A DNA stretch of 64,000 nt, from contig NZ_JADIKE010000038.1 of assembly GCF_016904955.1 (NCBI RefSeq), positions 1 to 64,000 of the forward strand, read 5' to 3'. Below, piece by piece: positions 1 through 9,072 of the stretch; position 1 is the stretch's first letter, and each line of letters begins with the position of its first letter. A program made the translations under genes and the position numbers. The DNA is from Dyella flava. GTDB taxonomy: Bacteria > Pseudomonadota > Gammaproteobacteria > Xanthomonadales > Rhodanobacteraceae. The notes under the pieces were generated by a model. The model did not search any database. It was not told the origin of the DNA and saw only the letters and a program-made list of their open reading frames with translations.

Positions 1-703
1 CACCGAAGGACTCTTCCCGGCTATCCCGATATAGGTTGTACAGCCGCCACACATTGGTATATCCCCCGCCATAACTGCTCTCGGCGTCTGCCATATATCG
101 CTTGCAGTGCTCGGCAATCGCCGCCTGCTCCTGCGGGCTCTGCCCCAGCGCACTGCCGGTGGACGCCTGGCAATGCGTAAACAGCTCGGTATTGCCGGCG
201 TTGTTGCGGGTGCCGTCGAAGAACACGCCGATGCGCAGCGTGCAGCGACGTTCGGTGGTCTTGCTCTTGTCGCGATACGGCTGCGGGTCGGTAGACGGTT
301 GCGCGTTGGACGTTGCACCCGCCGTGTCGAACGCAGCGAGGACAGGTCCAGCCTCTACGTCGCTGGTGTGGCTGTAATCCTCGATGTACGACTTCCGCCC
401 GTGGATAGCGACCAGCTTCGGCGGACGATCGCAGTGGCACAGAACGATATCCCCTTCCACGGCTTCAAGCGCCTTGAGGGTTGCGTCGTACATGCGCAAG
501 TCGTGACCCGGCGTGCCTGGCCCGGGCACAATGTCGCCGGCGCTTTTGCATACGCCGCAATAAGCGCGATGCCCGAGGAAGGTCTGGCCACGCATCCTTC
601 CGTCGGGGCCTTCGATCTTGCATTCGGGCGATCCTCCGATGACCTGGCTGCCATGTCCGTTGTCAAGCAGGTCTTCTTCGACGATGTGATAAAAAACGCG
701 CAT
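1..703 (-). CDS. T6SS PAAR-DUF2235 (Tle1-like) lipase effector, 3' end missing
   Basis: The frame opens at an ATG at 703, preceded by a GGGAG ribosome site, and runs off the window after 234 codons, so only the N-terminal part is visible. Residues about 5-105 look like a PAAR-type spike-tip domain (GDIVPGPG near 57-64, then a Cys/His-rich C-H-C-D-R-P-P stretch near 89-95). From about residue 157 the DUF2235 alpha/beta-hydrolase domain begins with its hallmark FFDGTRNN at 161-168. The catalytic GxSxG Ser lies beyond the edge. Known Tle1-type proteins are phospholipase effectors delivered by type VI secretion on the VgrG spike. Delivery and toxicity here are inferred from the domains. The gene is on the opposite strand from any later plus-strand neighbour, and no immunity gene is visible. 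Confidence 0.8.
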   Translation of the reverse strand, partial: MRVFYHIVEEDLLDNGHGSQVIGGSPECKIEGPDGRMRGQTFLGHRAYCGVCKSAGDIVPGPGTPGHDLRMYDATLKALEAVEGDIVLCHCDRPPKLVAIHGRKSYIEDYSHTSDVEAGPVLAAFDTAGATSNAQPSTDPQPYRDKSKTTERRCTLRIGVFFDGTRNNAGNTELFTHCQASTGSALGQSPQEQAAIAEHCKRYMADAESSYGGGYTNVWRLYNLYRDSREESFG

Positions 704-1114
704 TGCAATGCCACTCCCGCGTGTTGTATTTGTTTCCGGCTGATCCAGCATGGGTGAATGCCCGCATCGGTCTGCGCGTACCCCCGGGTTTCGATGAGCG
801 GTCCGTTAGGACAAATGGGCTCTGGCTGGGATGAGGATGAAGCAGATAACGAAAGCGCCGGAAAATCATCAGCGTGGAACGTTCTACAATGTAGGCGACA
901 TGCCTTAATCTTTGTGAGGCATTACCGTCATTCCAGTCAGAGTGCCGGTCAAGGCTGCGGTGTTCGCGTAATGGGCGTGGGATTCCGACGGGTCCCGCCG
1001 TGGCAGGGAAATCCGGCGGCCAGGGACATCCAGGAAGGGCGGCCTGCGGGCGGCGACGCCACCGTGGCCGGTGCGGAAAGCGGCCACTTTTCTTTGCACT
1101 AGGCATAAGGCATG
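704..1114. other. Intergenic stretch, possible dispersed repeat
   Basis: No convincing gene is visible. The open frames here lack a good ribosome site and have unnatural Arg/Pro/His-rich composition. The part around 940-1110 looks like a structured GC-rich extragenic repeat of the kind scattered through Xanthomonadales genomes, and it ends in a terminator-like hairpin. The repeat idea is an impression from composition and has not been tested by comparison. Confidence 0.35.
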
Positions 1115-1143
1115 AAGGGCGCGGTGGACACCGCGCCCTTTTT
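1115..1143 (+). terminator. Rho-independent terminator on the plus strand
   Basis: A perfect 10-bp stem (AAGGGCGCGG at 1115-1124 with CCGCGCCCTT at 1131-1140) encloses a 6-nt loop and is followed by T residues. There is no clear plus-strand gene upstream, so it may close a short RNA or belong to an intergenic repeat. Confidence 0.6.
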
Positions 1144-1185
1144 CTTCGCGGCGGTGGGCTACGGCATACATTAGGCGATGTGCGC

Positions 1186-1213
1186 AAAAAAAATCCCGGC
1201 GGAGGCCGGGATT
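1186..1213 (-). terminator. Rho-independent terminator of the TonB-dependent receptor gene
   Basis: Read on the minus strand, an 8-9 bp GC-rich stem (ATCCCGGCC/GCCGGGAT) with a TCC loop is followed by a run of eight T residues. It lies about 45 nt past the receptor stop codon at 1257. Confidence 0.85.
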
Positions 1214-1256
1214 CGGATGCGACGCATCGCAAGAGGTTGGCAGTGGGCTTGTTGAA

Positions 1257-3734
1257 TCACCAGTGATAGATCACTTTGGTGTAATAGTAACGCCCATTGA
1301 AGCCGTCGGGTGAAAATTCTGAGTAAGGAATCGTCCCGTCGTTGTTGTTCGCGGCGATCACCTTGTCCGGATAGCTGTTGCTGGCATTGTCCACGCCAAG
1401 CGTGAAGGTCCAGTTGCCGAGGTTGTAGCTGCCGGCCAGATCCAGCACCCACTGCGGACTGTAGATCTGGTTGAGCAGGTAGGACTCGTTGCTGTACGCG
1501 GTGAAGCTGCCATAACGGGTCAGGTTGCCGTTGAACACCCAGCGGCCGAGTGTGTAGTTCTCGTTGAAGATCAGCTTGCTGCGCGGCGTGGAGTTGGCCA
1601 GCAGGCCATGAATGTCGCGATAGCTCACGCGTTCGAGTTCCAGTCCCAGCGCCTGCAACTGCTCCGGATTGGGCGCGATGCCGTAAACCAGGGTGCGGTT
1701 GTAGTTGTAGCTCAGCGTGCTGTCGAGCACGCCGTCATTGCCGAAGTCGGCGTGGTAGCTGGTGACCAGATCGCCGCCTTGGGTGCGGGTATTGACCGCA
1801 TTGGTGAAGTACTGCGCCGAGGTGTAGGCCACATTGGTGATGCCATTGGCGGCCAGGTAGTTCACCACCGCCGGATCGTTCAGTCCGCTGAGCGTGCTCG
1901 ATAGCACGATGCGGTTGAAGATCTGGATCTGATAGATATCGAAGGTCAGCGTCAGCGGATCGATCGGATTGAACACCGCGCCGATGGTGTAGTTGTGCGA
2001 TTTCTCCGGCCGCAACGCCTGCGCGCCCAGCAGCTGCGCCACCGGATTGCTCACCGGCAGCAGGCCGGTCTGGTAGATGCCGGGCGCGATGCCGGGGCCG
2101 GCGCTGCTCGGGGTGAGGTAGAGCGAGCCGATCTGCGAATAATCTTCCTGGGCCAGCGACGGTGCGCGGAAACCGGTCGAGGCGCTGGCGCGCAGTGCAA
2201 AGCGGTCGGTGAAGTCGTAACGGGCCGCCAATGCACCGGAGACGGTGTTGCCGAAGTCGTTGTATTCCTCATGGCGTACCGCAATCGAGGTGCCGAGCTT
2301 GTCGGTGAGATTGGTTTCCAGGCTCACGTACTGCGCGATATCGCTGCGGCTCCAGGCGCCGGTGCTCACTGGGCTATAGCCACTGAAGCCTTGCGCGCCG
2401 CCGCTTACGCCCGAAGTGCCGACGTAATACGAGCTCGGATCACCCGCGCTGATGCTATAGGTTTCGCGCAGGTATTCCGCGCCGAAGGCCAGTGTTAGCG
2501 GATTAGGCAGCCAGCCGACCGAGAAATCCTTGGCGATATCCACATCCGCGGCCTGCTGAGCGGATGACACAATGCCGTCGAAGAAACTGGTCGGCGTATA
2601 GCCAAAATCATTCAGGAAGGCGTAGTTGGCAGAGTGAATCGTGTCGAGCGAGACCCGGTTGCCGCCGTAATTGGCACTCACATCCCAACGCCAGCCGCTT
2701 TCCGTGGTGCCACGCACACCGGCTACCAACGCCTGATCGGTGCTGCGGGATTGCAGCAGCGGCTGATAGCCGTCCGGATAGAGCGCGGTCAGCAACGACG
2801 ACACCGCCGACGGATACCCGTATGGATTGCGATACAGCTCGTCGGAAATCGCATCGCGCTCGTGATAGCTGCCGTATGCGTAGAACTGCACGTTCTTGCT
2901 GATGTCGTATTGCGCGTTCAGAAACACGTTGTGCTGGCTGATCGATGGATCGCCGAACACCTGCTTCTCGCCCAGTTGCGGATAGCGCACATCCACACCG
3001 CCGTGATTGGTCGGATCCTGATGACCGTCGTCCAGGCTGATGCGCAGCCAACCCTTGTCGCCGTTGAGCGGAATGCCGAAGTTGGCCGAGCCCTGCCACT
3101 GCTGTCCGCCACCGCGCTGGTAGCGGCCGCCGTCCAGTTCCACCGAGCCGCCCTGCGCACCGTGCTTGAGGATGATATTGATCACACCGGCGATGGCGTC
3201 GGAGCCGTATTGCGCGGATGCGCCGTCGCGCAGCACTTCAATGTGGTCGATCGCCGAGAGCGGAATGGTGTTCAGATCCACCGGCGCCGAACCGCGGCCG
3301 ATGGTGCCGTCGGTGTTGATCAGCGCGCTGGTGTGCCAGCGCTTGCCATCGACCAGCACCAGCACTTCATCCGGCGACAAGCCGCGCAACTGGGCGGGAC
3401 GCTGTGAGTCAGTAGTATCGGTCGCGGCGGGACGCGGGAAGTTGAGCGATGGAATCAGGCGGGCGAGGGCCGTGGCCAGCTCGTTGGTGCCGGTGCTTTG
3501 CAGCGCCGAGGCCGGCACCACGTCGATCGGCGACAGCGAACTGCTGTCGGTGCGGTTCTGTGTGCGGGTGCCGGTGACGATCACCGCCTGCAAATTCTTG
3601 GCGTTGTTGGACGTGGCGGGAGGAGGGTTTTGCGTGCTGTCTTGTGCGGCGGCCGTGGCGGCGAATGCGAGCAGTACGGCGGCGGCGAGCGGTCTTGCCT
3701 TGTGCTGGTTGGAACGATTCCGGTCTTGCTTCAT
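1257..3734 (-). CDS. TonB-dependent outer-membrane receptor
   Basis: This 825-residue protein starts at ATG 3734 behind a GGGGA ribosome site. It has a signal peptide (about residues 1-30, ending in AAA), a TonB-box-like stretch LQAVIVTG at 48-55, a plug domain at about 58-190 (VLVLVDGKRW, DLNTIPLSAID, the IEVLRDGAS and YGSDAIAGVINI signatures) and then a 22-strand-type barrel. It ends with an aromatic residue (Trp), as outer-membrane barrels do. The family imports siderophores, corrinoids, sugars or peptides with TonB energy. It lies divergent from the cobalamin riboswitch operon, so corrinoid uptake is possible. However, no riboswitch faces this gene and the ligand cannot be read from the sequence. 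Its own terminator follows. Confidence 0.9.
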   Translation of the reverse strand: MKQDRNRSNQHKARPLAAAVLLAFAATAAAQDSTQNPPPATSNNAKNLQAVIVTGTRTQNRTDSSSLSPIDVVPASALQSTGTNELATALARLIPSLNFPRPAATDTTDSQRPAQLRGLSPDEVLVLVDGKRWHTSALINTDGTIGRGSAPVDLNTIPLSAIDHIEVLRDGASAQYGSDAIAGVINIILKHGAQGGSVELDGGRYQRGGGQQWQGSANFGIPLNGDKGWLRISLDDGHQDPTNHGGVDVRYPQLGEKQVFGDPSISQHNVFLNAQYDISKNVQFYAYGSYHERDAISDELYRNPYGYPSAVSSLLTALYPDGYQPLLQSRSTDQALVAGVRGTTESGWRWDVSANYGGNRVSLDTIHSANYAFLNDFGYTPTSFFDGIVSSAQQAADVDIAKDFSVGWLPNPLTLAFGAEYLRETYSISAGDPSSYYVGTSGVSGGAQGFSGYSPVSTGAWSRSDIAQYVSLETNLTDKLGTSIAVRHEEYNDFGNTVSGALAARYDFTDRFALRASASTGFRAPSLAQEDYSQIGSLYLTPSSAGPGIAPGIYQTGLLPVSNPVAQLLGAQALRPEKSHNYTIGAVFNPIDPLTLTFDIYQIQIFNRIVLSSTLSGLNDPAVVNYLAANGITNVAYTSAQYFTNAVNTRTQGGDLVTSYHADFGNDGVLDSTLSYNYNRTLVYGIAPNPEQLQALGLELERVSYRDIHGLLANSTPRSKLIFNENYTLGRWVFNGNLTRYGSFTAYSNESYLLNQIYSPQWVLDLAGSYNLGNWTFTLGVDNASNSYPDKVIAANNNDGTIPYSEFSPDGFNGRYYYTKVIYHW

Positions 3735-3950
3735 TACGGGCTTCCCCTGACGTGTTAATTGCTGCTGCGCAACAATTTCAGGTTAGTGACAATCGGATCC
3801 GGCCGGAACGGATGTTTAGGCGTCTAAAAGTCCGAATAGGAATATCCATGTCGAACAAATAGTTGCTGGCTTGCCTGCGATCGGGTGTCGGCTGCTGACG
3901 GCCAGTGACATGGCGAGGCGCAGGTTCATTCACCGCGCTGCCCCCTCGGA

Positions 3951-4258
3951 CTAGGGATGCTCTGATCAATTCTGCGTAGGCGTCACCGGCTCTGTCCGTT
4001 CGCAGGCCGCAGGACCGTCGGTGCACGCGGGGAGGGTACAAGGATGTACCCGGCTTTGAGGAGCGAGGAAGGCATGCGGACGGACAGAGCTGGCCCCAAC
4101 GTATTGAATTTAAATAGTGACGGGGTGATGCCCAGAAAGCACGCAGGCTGTGCCGCGCGTCTTGGCAAGACAGCCAGTCTTCCCGGCGCCGCGCAACACA
4201 CCCTGCGAGCCTTCTGGACATCATGCCGCCTACGCAGAATTGATCAGAGCATCCCTAG
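3951..4258. mobile_element. MITE-like element, about 308 bp, IS5-type ends
   Basis: Perfect inverted repeats bound the element: 32 nt at 3951-3982 (CTAGGGATGCTCTGATCAAT and onward) match the reverse complement at 4227-4258. The outer CTAG fits the YTAR target duplicated by IS5-group transposases, leaving terminal repeats of about 28 nt. Inside are a second nested inverted repeat (about 11 bp, 3989-3999 with 4079-4089) and a small hairpin GGGTACA/TGTACCC at 4034-4051. No transposase is encoded, and the short internal frames are not convincing. It is therefore a non-autonomous element that needs a transposase in trans. It sits between the receptor promoter and the riboswitch, where it could change transcription of either. 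Confidence 0.8.
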
Positions 4259-4289
4259 GCGCGCCCGAGGGCAGGCACTAAGATGCCGG

Positions 4290-4503
4290 GGCCTGAGGTG
4301 ACGGTCGGCGCAGTGCCGGTCGTTGAAACGGGAATCCGGTGACGCCGTTCAATCTTGCACGGCCATTCCGGAGCTGCCCCCGCAACGGTCAGCGAGCAAC
4401 GCGATCCCCACATCGCCACTGTGCCTGGGCATGGGAAGGCGGGGATCGGAAGGTCTGAAACCTTCGCTCGCGAGCCCGGAGACCGGCCCAGGCGATAACC
4501 GGA
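4290..4503 (+). promoter_or_regulatory. Cobalamin riboswitch (aptamer)
   Basis: Conserved pieces of the B12 riboswitch follow in the expected order: GGGAATCCGGTG at about 4330-4341, GAGCTGCCCCCGCAACGGT at about 4371-4389, and the B12-box-like GAGCCCGGAGACCGGCC at about 4472-4488. The last overlaps a pairing of GCCTGGGC (4423-4430) with GCCCAGGC. The aptamer is about 100 nt upstream of the first gene of the cob operon and in the same orientation, so adenosylcobalamin is expected to repress the operon. The 5' boundary is approximate. Confidence 0.92.
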
Positions 4504-4554
4504 CGGCGGAGGGCCAGGTCGGGACCGCTGCTGCATGGGTGTCGGTGCCGAGTT

Positions 4555-4600
4555 CCTTCACAAGTCCCCCCAGGCCTGTGTGCCACCGTGTGAAGGAGAG
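4555..4600 (+). promoter_or_regulatory. RBS-sequestering hairpin, probable riboswitch expression platform
   Basis: CCTTCACA at 4555-4562 is perfectly complementary to TGTGAAGG at 4589-4596. The right arm runs into the Shine-Dalgarno AAGGAGAG that serves the ATG at 4609. Formation of this stem would hide the ribosome site, which fits translational control by the upstream aptamer. The pairing is seen in the sequence; the switch mechanism is inferred. Confidence 0.65.
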
Positions 4601-4608
4601 TTGCTGCG

Positions 4609-5187
4609 ATGAAGCCTTTGTCCCGATCGATCGCCATCGGCGTGTGGGTGTTGCTGACCTTGTTGATGGTCACCACTCGCTTCAAGCATTTCGGCGACGC
4701 CTTGCATTTGCCGGATGCCTCGATGGCGGTGTTCTTCCTCGGCGGTCTGTACCTGCGCCGGCATGCAGTCTTCGTGTTCTTCGTGTTGCTGGCGGTTCTG
4801 CTCGATTACCTATCGATTCACTACGCTGGCGTCAGCGATTTTTGCGTCACCGCAGCCTATGCGTTCCTGCCGCTTGCCTATGCCGCGCTCTGGTATGGCG
4901 GCCGCCTCTATACGCGTGAACTCACTGACAGCATGCGTTCTCTGCTGGGCGCATTCGTGGTGGCCACGGTATGCGCGGCGTTGTCGTTTGCCATTTCCAA
5001 CGGCTCCTTCTACTGGCTCGGCGGCCGCTATGCGCAGCCGCACATGGCTGAATATCTGCAACGCCTGTGGCAGTGGGGTCCATTGTTTGTGCGCACGACC
5101 TGTGGCTACGTCGTGGTGGCGCTGCTGCTCCATGCAGGTCTGCAGCGCTTGATCCATCGCGAAGCCACCGCGCAGGTGCGCGCATGA
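4609..5187 (+). CDS. Riboswitch-controlled integral membrane protein, possible corrinoid/cobalt uptake component
   Basis: This is a 192-residue protein with about five to six hydrophobic segments (near 8-24, 38-65, 72-95, 105-130, 150-175) and a Tyr/Arg-rich cytoplasmic loop. It is the first gene after the cobalamin riboswitch and overlaps cobO by ATGA, so it must act in the same pathway. Size, topology and the PDASMAVFFLGGLYL segment recall S-components of ECF vitamin transporters and the DUF6580-type putative transport proteins. I cannot assign a family with certainty, and no ECF ATPase is nearby. A role in taking up a corrinoid, dimethylbenzimidazole or cobalt is inference from position only. 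Confidence 0.7.
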   Translation: MKPLSRSIAIGVWVLLTLLMVTTRFKHFGDALHLPDASMAVFFLGGLYLRRHAVFVFFVLLAVLLDYLSIHYAGVSDFCVTAAYAFLPLAYAALWYGGRLYTRELTDSMRSLLGAFVVATVCAALSFAISNGSFYWLGGRYAQPHMAEYLQRLWQWGPLFVRTTCGYVVVALLLHAGLQRLIHREATAQVRA

Positions 5188-5813
5188 GCGAGCAGGGTTC
5201 GCGTGATGGCATGACGCCGGAAGAGCGTCATCGCGAACGCATGCAGCGCAAAAAGGAACTGATCGATCGCAAGATCGCCCGCGCCACCATCGATCGCGGC
5301 GTGCTCGTGGTGAATACCGGCAACGGCAAGGGCAAGAGCTCGTCCGGCTTCGGCATGCTGGCCCGTTCGCTTGGACACGGCTTCAAATGCGGCGTGGTGC
5401 AGTTCATCAAGGGCACGTTCTCGACCGGCGAAGAAGCCTTTTTCCGCCACTTCGCCGGTGAGCTGCTCGACTACCACGTCATGGGCGAAGGTTTCACCTG
5501 GGAAACCCAGGACAAGGCGCGCGATATCGCCGCGGCGCAGGCTGCATGGGCGGTTGCTGCGCGCATGCTGGCCGATCCGGCGTACGACTTCGTGCTGCTG
5601 GATGAGCTCAACATTGCGCTGGTGAAGCAATACGTGCAGCTCGAGCAGGTTCTGGCGGCGGTAACCGCTCGCCCGCCACGGCAGCATGTGGTGATCACCG
5701 GACGCGGCGCGCCGGATGGATTGATCGCCGTGGCCGATACGGTCACCGAGATGCGGATGGTGAAGCATGCCTTCGAGGCTGGCATCAAGGCGCAGAAGGG
5801 TGTCGAGTTGTGA
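5184..5813 (+). CDS. cobO: Cob(I)yrinic acid a,c-diamide adenosyltransferase
   Basis: CobO/BtuR attaches the 5'-deoxyadenosyl group of ATP to the cobalt of reduced corrinoids in the cytoplasm. The 209-residue product, taken from the ATG at 5184 that overlaps the previous stop as ATGA, has the expected length. It carries the family P-loop TGNGKGKSS at 45-53 and the acidic VLLDELNIAL segment about 100 residues later. A longer frame opens upstream at 5067 but would overlap the membrane protein gene for 120 nt and lacks a ribosome site. The N-terminal Arg/Lys-rich helix (MTPEERHRERMQRKKE) is typical of the family. Confidence 0.95.
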   Translation: MSEQGSRDGMTPEERHRERMQRKKELIDRKIARATIDRGVLVVNTGNGKGKSSSGFGMLARSLGHGFKCGVVQFIKGTFSTGEEAFFRHFAGELLDYHVMGEGFTWETQDKARDIAAAQAAWAVAARMLADPAYDFVLLDELNIALVKQYVQLEQVLAAVTARPPRQHVVITGRGAPDGLIAVADTVTEMRMVKHAFEAGIKAQKGVEL

Positions 5814-5874
5814 GCAGTATTCTGACTCCCCGAACGGCAAAGGGAGTGATGCGCGAAATGGCATCGGGGACAGC

Positions 5875-7176
5875 GTGACGGCTTCCAAAACACATCACTG
5901 CCCGGCGTTGCTGATCTCTGCTCCGGCATCAGGCCAAGGCAAAACCTCGGTAACCGCCGCACTGGCACGCTGGCATGCACGCCAGGGACGCCGCGTTCGG
6001 GTCTTCAAGACCGGGCCGGATTTTCTCGACCCGATGGTGCTTGAGCGCGCCGCTGGCACGCCGGCCTATCAACTTGATCTGTGGATGTGCGGCGAAGCCG
6101 ACGTGCTTGCGCGCTTGCACGAAGCAGCGGGCAGCGCCGACCTGATCCTGGTGGAAGGCGTGATGGGCTTGTTTGATGGTGACCCATCGAGCGCGGATCT
6201 TGCGCAACGCCTTGGCGTGCCGGTGATGGCGGTGATCGACGGTTCCGCGATGGCGCAGACCTTCGGTGCGCTGGCGTGCGGTCTGGCTGCCTATCGCTCG
6301 GACTTGCCGATGTACGGTGTGGCGGCCAATCGCATCGGCAGCGCCTATCACGCGCAACTGTTGAAAGAGAGCCTGCCGCCCTCGCTGCAATGGCTCGGCG
6401 CACTGCCACGCGATGCAGCACTGGCGTTGCCGGAACGTCATCTCGGCTTGGTTGCCGCCGCCGAACTGGCCGACATCGACAAGCGCCTTGATGCGCTTGC
6501 CGATGCCTGGGCGCAACACGCCGCGACGGCTTTGCCGCAACCGGTTGGGTTCAGCGCGTCATCCAGCGATCCCGTGCCTCCGCTGTTGCGTGGGCAGCGC
6601 ATCGCGGTCGCGCGGGACGCCGCATTTTGCTTTCTGTATCAAGCCAACATCGATGTGTTGAACGAAGCCGGCGCGGACTTACGCTTCTTCTCGCCGCTGG
6701 CAGGCGAAGCCTTGCCGGATTGCGACGCGGTGTGGTTGCCCGGCGGTTATCCCGAATTGCATCTGGATACGCTGTCCAAACAGCAAGGCTTGCATGCGGC
6801 TTTGCGCGTGCATCGCGATGCAAATAAGCCGATCCTGGCCGAATGCGGCGGTCTGTTATTTGCGCTGGATTCGCTGGCCGATCGCGACGGATACGAAGCG
6901 CCGATGTCCGGCTTGTTACCAGGCCGCGCGGTATTGCAAGCGCGTCTGGCGGCGCTGGGTTTGCAGGGCGTTGCGATGCCCGAAGGCGATTTGCGCGGAC
7001 ACACCTTTCACTACGCACATGCCTGGATCGACGCCGAGCCGCTGGCGCATGCGACCAATCCCAATGGTGGACCCTGTAAAGAAGCGGTCTACCGCCAAGG
7101 CCGGCTCACGGCGAGCTTCGTGCATTTCTATTTCCCATCGAATCCACTCGCCGCGATAAGGCTGTTTCTGCCGTGA
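5875..7176 (+). CDS. cobB: Cobyrinic acid a,c-diamide synthase
   Basis: CobB (CbiA) is the glutamine- and ATP-dependent amidase that converts cobyrinic acid to its a,c-diamide. The protein has an N-terminal P-loop ATPase domain ([10 protein letters not shown] at about 16-25) and a C-terminal class I glutamine amidotransferase domain with the nucleophile in [10 protein letters not shown] and a His-containing end ([10 protein letters not shown]). I chose the GTG at 5875, preceded by GGGGA, giving 433 residues. The open frame extends back to 5767 inside cobO, and the upstream part does not look like CobB. It ends in a GTGA overlap with cbiB. Confidence 0.92.
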   Translation: MTASKTHHCPALLISAPASGQGKTSVTAALARWHARQGRRVRVFKTGPDFLDPMVLERAAGTPAYQLDLWMCGEADVLARLHEAAGSADLILVEGVMGLFDGDPSSADLAQRLGVPVMAVIDGSAMAQTFGALACGLAAYRSDLPMYGVAANRIGSAYHAQLLKESLPPSLQWLGALPRDAALALPERHLGLVAAAELADIDKRLDALADAWAQHAATALPQPVGFSASSSDPVPPLLRGQRIAVARDAAFCFLYQANIDVLNEAGADLRFFSPLAGEALPDCDAVWLPGGYPELHLDTLSKQQGLHAALRVHRDANKPILAECGGLLFALDSLADRDGYEAPMSGLLPGRAVLQARLAALGLQGVAMPEGDLRGHTFHYAHAWIDAEPLAHATNPNGGPCKEAVYRQGRLTASFVHFYFPSNPLAAIRLFLP

Positions 7177-8096
7177 GCACCGCTTTGGCCATGCTTGCCG
7201 CGGTATTGCTGGATGCCTGGCTGGGCGAGCCGCGCCGTGCGCATCCATTGATCGGCTTTGGGCATCTTGCCAAGTGGATCGAGCAGCGCGCGTATGCGGA
7301 TAGCCGAGTGGCGGGCGTCCTGGCATGGTCGCTCGCCGTGTTGCCGCTGGTGATGGTGTTGTGCAGTGTCCAGCGGCTGATGCCATCCTGGGCGTCGTGG
7401 AGTATCGCGGTAGCGATGCTTTATCTGGCGCTGGGATGGCGCAGTCTGGGCGAGCATGCGCGACCGGTTGCGACCGCGCTTGAGGACGATGATCTGGACG
7501 CTGCACGTCGCGCGGTCGGCCGCATGGTCAGCCGTGACACCGCCGTGTTGAATCACCGCCAGGTAGCGGCCGCCGCGACCGAATCGGTACTGGAAAACGG
7601 TAACGACGCGGTGTTCGGCGCGTTGTTCTGGTTTGCTGTGCTGGGTGCGCCGGGCGCGTTGTTGTACCGGCTGTCCAACACCCTCGACGCGATGTGGGGC
7701 TATCGCACGCCGCGCTATGAAAACTTCGGCTGGGCTGCGGCACGCATCGACGATGTACTGAATTTCCTGCCCGCGCGGCTCGCCGCGCTGACCTACGCCA
7801 TCTGCGGCGGCCGATTCAGCGCGGCGTGGCGGTGCTGGCGCACCCAGGCGCCGCAATGGGACAGTCCCAATGCCGGCCCGGTGATGGCGGCCGGTGCCGG
7901 TGCTTTAGGCGTACGTCTGGGTGGACCGGCGCCGTATCACGGGGTGTGGGAACCACGTCCGGAACTGGGTGAGGGCGATCCGCCGAGTGCCGCTTCGATT
8001 GTGTGCGCCTTGCGCATGGTGCTTGACGGCGTGCTGATCTGGCTGATGGTGGCCTTGCTGCTCGGCTTGGTTTTTCACGGTGGCGCGCATGCTTGA
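7173..8096 (+). CDS. cbiB: Adenosylcobinamide-phosphate synthase
   Basis: CbiB (CobD in Pseudomonas naming) is a membrane enzyme that joins aminopropanol or its phosphate to adenosylcobyric acid. The 307-residue product opens with the conserved [19 protein letters not shown] and contains the signatures [16 protein letters not shown] ([14 protein letters not shown]), [22 protein letters not shown] and [13 protein letters not shown]. There are four to five membrane segments. It starts with GTG overlapping the cobB stop and ends inside the start region of the decarboxylase gene. Confidence 0.94.
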   Translation: MSTALAMLAAVLLDAWLGEPRRAHPLIGFGHLAKWIEQRAYADSRVAGVLAWSLAVLPLVMVLCSVQRLMPSWASWSIAVAMLYLALGWRSLGEHARPVATALEDDDLDAARRAVGRMVSRDTAVLNHRQVAAAATESVLENGNDAVFGALFWFAVLGAPGALLYRLSNTLDAMWGYRTPRYENFGWAAARIDDVLNFLPARLAALTYAICGGRFSAAWRCWRTQAPQWDSPNAGPVMAAGAGALGVRLGGPAPYHGVWEPRPELGEGDPPSAASIVCALRMVLDGVLIWLMVALLLGLVFHGGAHA

Positions 8097-9072
8097 ACAT
8101 GGCGGTCGTTTGCAGCGTGCGGCGCGCGAGTACGGCATTCCGCTCGAACAATGGCTGGATCTTTCCACCGGCATCAGTCCATTCGGCTGGCCGGTAGCGG
8201 CTGTGCCGCCCTCGGTGTGGCAGCGCTTGCCGGAAGACGATGATGGTTTGATCGACGTGGCGCGCGCGTATTACGAAGCGCCCCAATTGCTGCCAGTGGC
8301 CGGTTCGCAAGCGGCGATTCAGGCCTTGCCGCGGTTGCGTGGTCCATCACGGGTGGGAATCATCGCGCCCGGTTACGCTGAACACACGCAAGCCTGGCAA
8401 CGTGCAGGTCATGCAGTAACGTGTCTGGCGGCCGATGTCTTGCTGCAAGACCTGGATCGATGGGATGTGCTGGTGTTGATCCATCCCAACAACCCGGGCG
8501 GTGAACGCTTTCCGTTGCAGGAGCTGCTGCGCATGCATGCCCAATTGGCGGCGCGCGGCGGCTGGTTGCTGGTCGATGAGGCCTTTATGGATGTCACACC
8601 GGAAGAAAGCCTGTGCCGTTACTCCGATCGCGAAGGGCTGATCGTGTTGCGTTCAGTAGGAAAGTTTTTTGGTCTGGCGGGTGCGCGTGCAGGCTTTGTC
8701 TGTGCCGCGGCGCCGCTGCTCGAGGCCCTGCAGGAGAAGCTTGGGCCCTGGACGCTGAGCGGACCGACGCGTTACGTAGTGCGGCAGGCGTTGGGCGATC
8801 GTACGTGGCAGGCATCCGCGCGCCCGCGTCTGGTCATGGCCAGCCGGCGTCTGGCCGGCTTGTTGAGCAAGCATGGACGGGCTCCCACAGCAGGCTGTGG
8901 TCTGTTTCAGTGGTGCCGTTTCGAGCAGGCATCCGCGCTGCATCGCGCACTGGCCAGACGCGGCATTCTGACGAGGCTGTTCGATACACCGCCCAGCTTG
9001 CGTTTCGGCCTGCTTCCCGATGATGCGGCGTTCATGCGGCTGGATAACGCACTAAGCGAGATAGCGTCATGA
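8089..9072 (+). CDS. cobD: L-threonine-O-3-phosphate decarboxylase
   Basis: This PLP-dependent fold-type I enzyme (Salmonella CobD, Pseudomonas CobC) makes (R)-1-amino-2-propanol O-2-phosphate, the linker that CbiB attaches. The start MLEHGGRL at ATG 8089 is family-like; a GTG three codons upstream (8080) is an alternative. Visible features are [11 protein letters not shown], the IHPNNPGG substrate loop, VDEAF (Asp at about 163, binds the pyridine nitrogen) and the Schiff-base lysine in [13 protein letters not shown] (about Lys192). Its 327 residues are slightly shorter than some homologues. The start overlaps cbiB by 8 nt, and the stop overlaps the cobQ start as ATGA. Confidence 0.93.
   Translation: MLEHGGRLQRAAREYGIPLEQWLDLSTGISPFGWPVAAVPPSVWQRLPEDDDGLIDVARAYYEAPQLLPVAGSQAAIQALPRLRGPSRVGIIAPGYAEHTQAWQRAGHAVTCLAADVLLQDLDRWDVLVLIHPNNPGGERFPLQELLRMHAQLAARGGWLLVDEAFMDVTPEESLCRYSDREGLIVLRSVGKFFGLAGARAGFVCAAAPLLEALQEKLGPWTLSGPTRYVVRQALGDRTWQASARPRLVMASRRLAGLLSKHGRAPTAGCGLFQWCRFEQASALHRALARRGILTRLFDTPPSLRFGLLPDDAAFMRLDNALSEIAS

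Noticed and set aside
4044..4301. 85-codon frame inside the MITE
   Set aside because: It spans the right terminal repeat, lacks a ribosome site and resembles no transposase.
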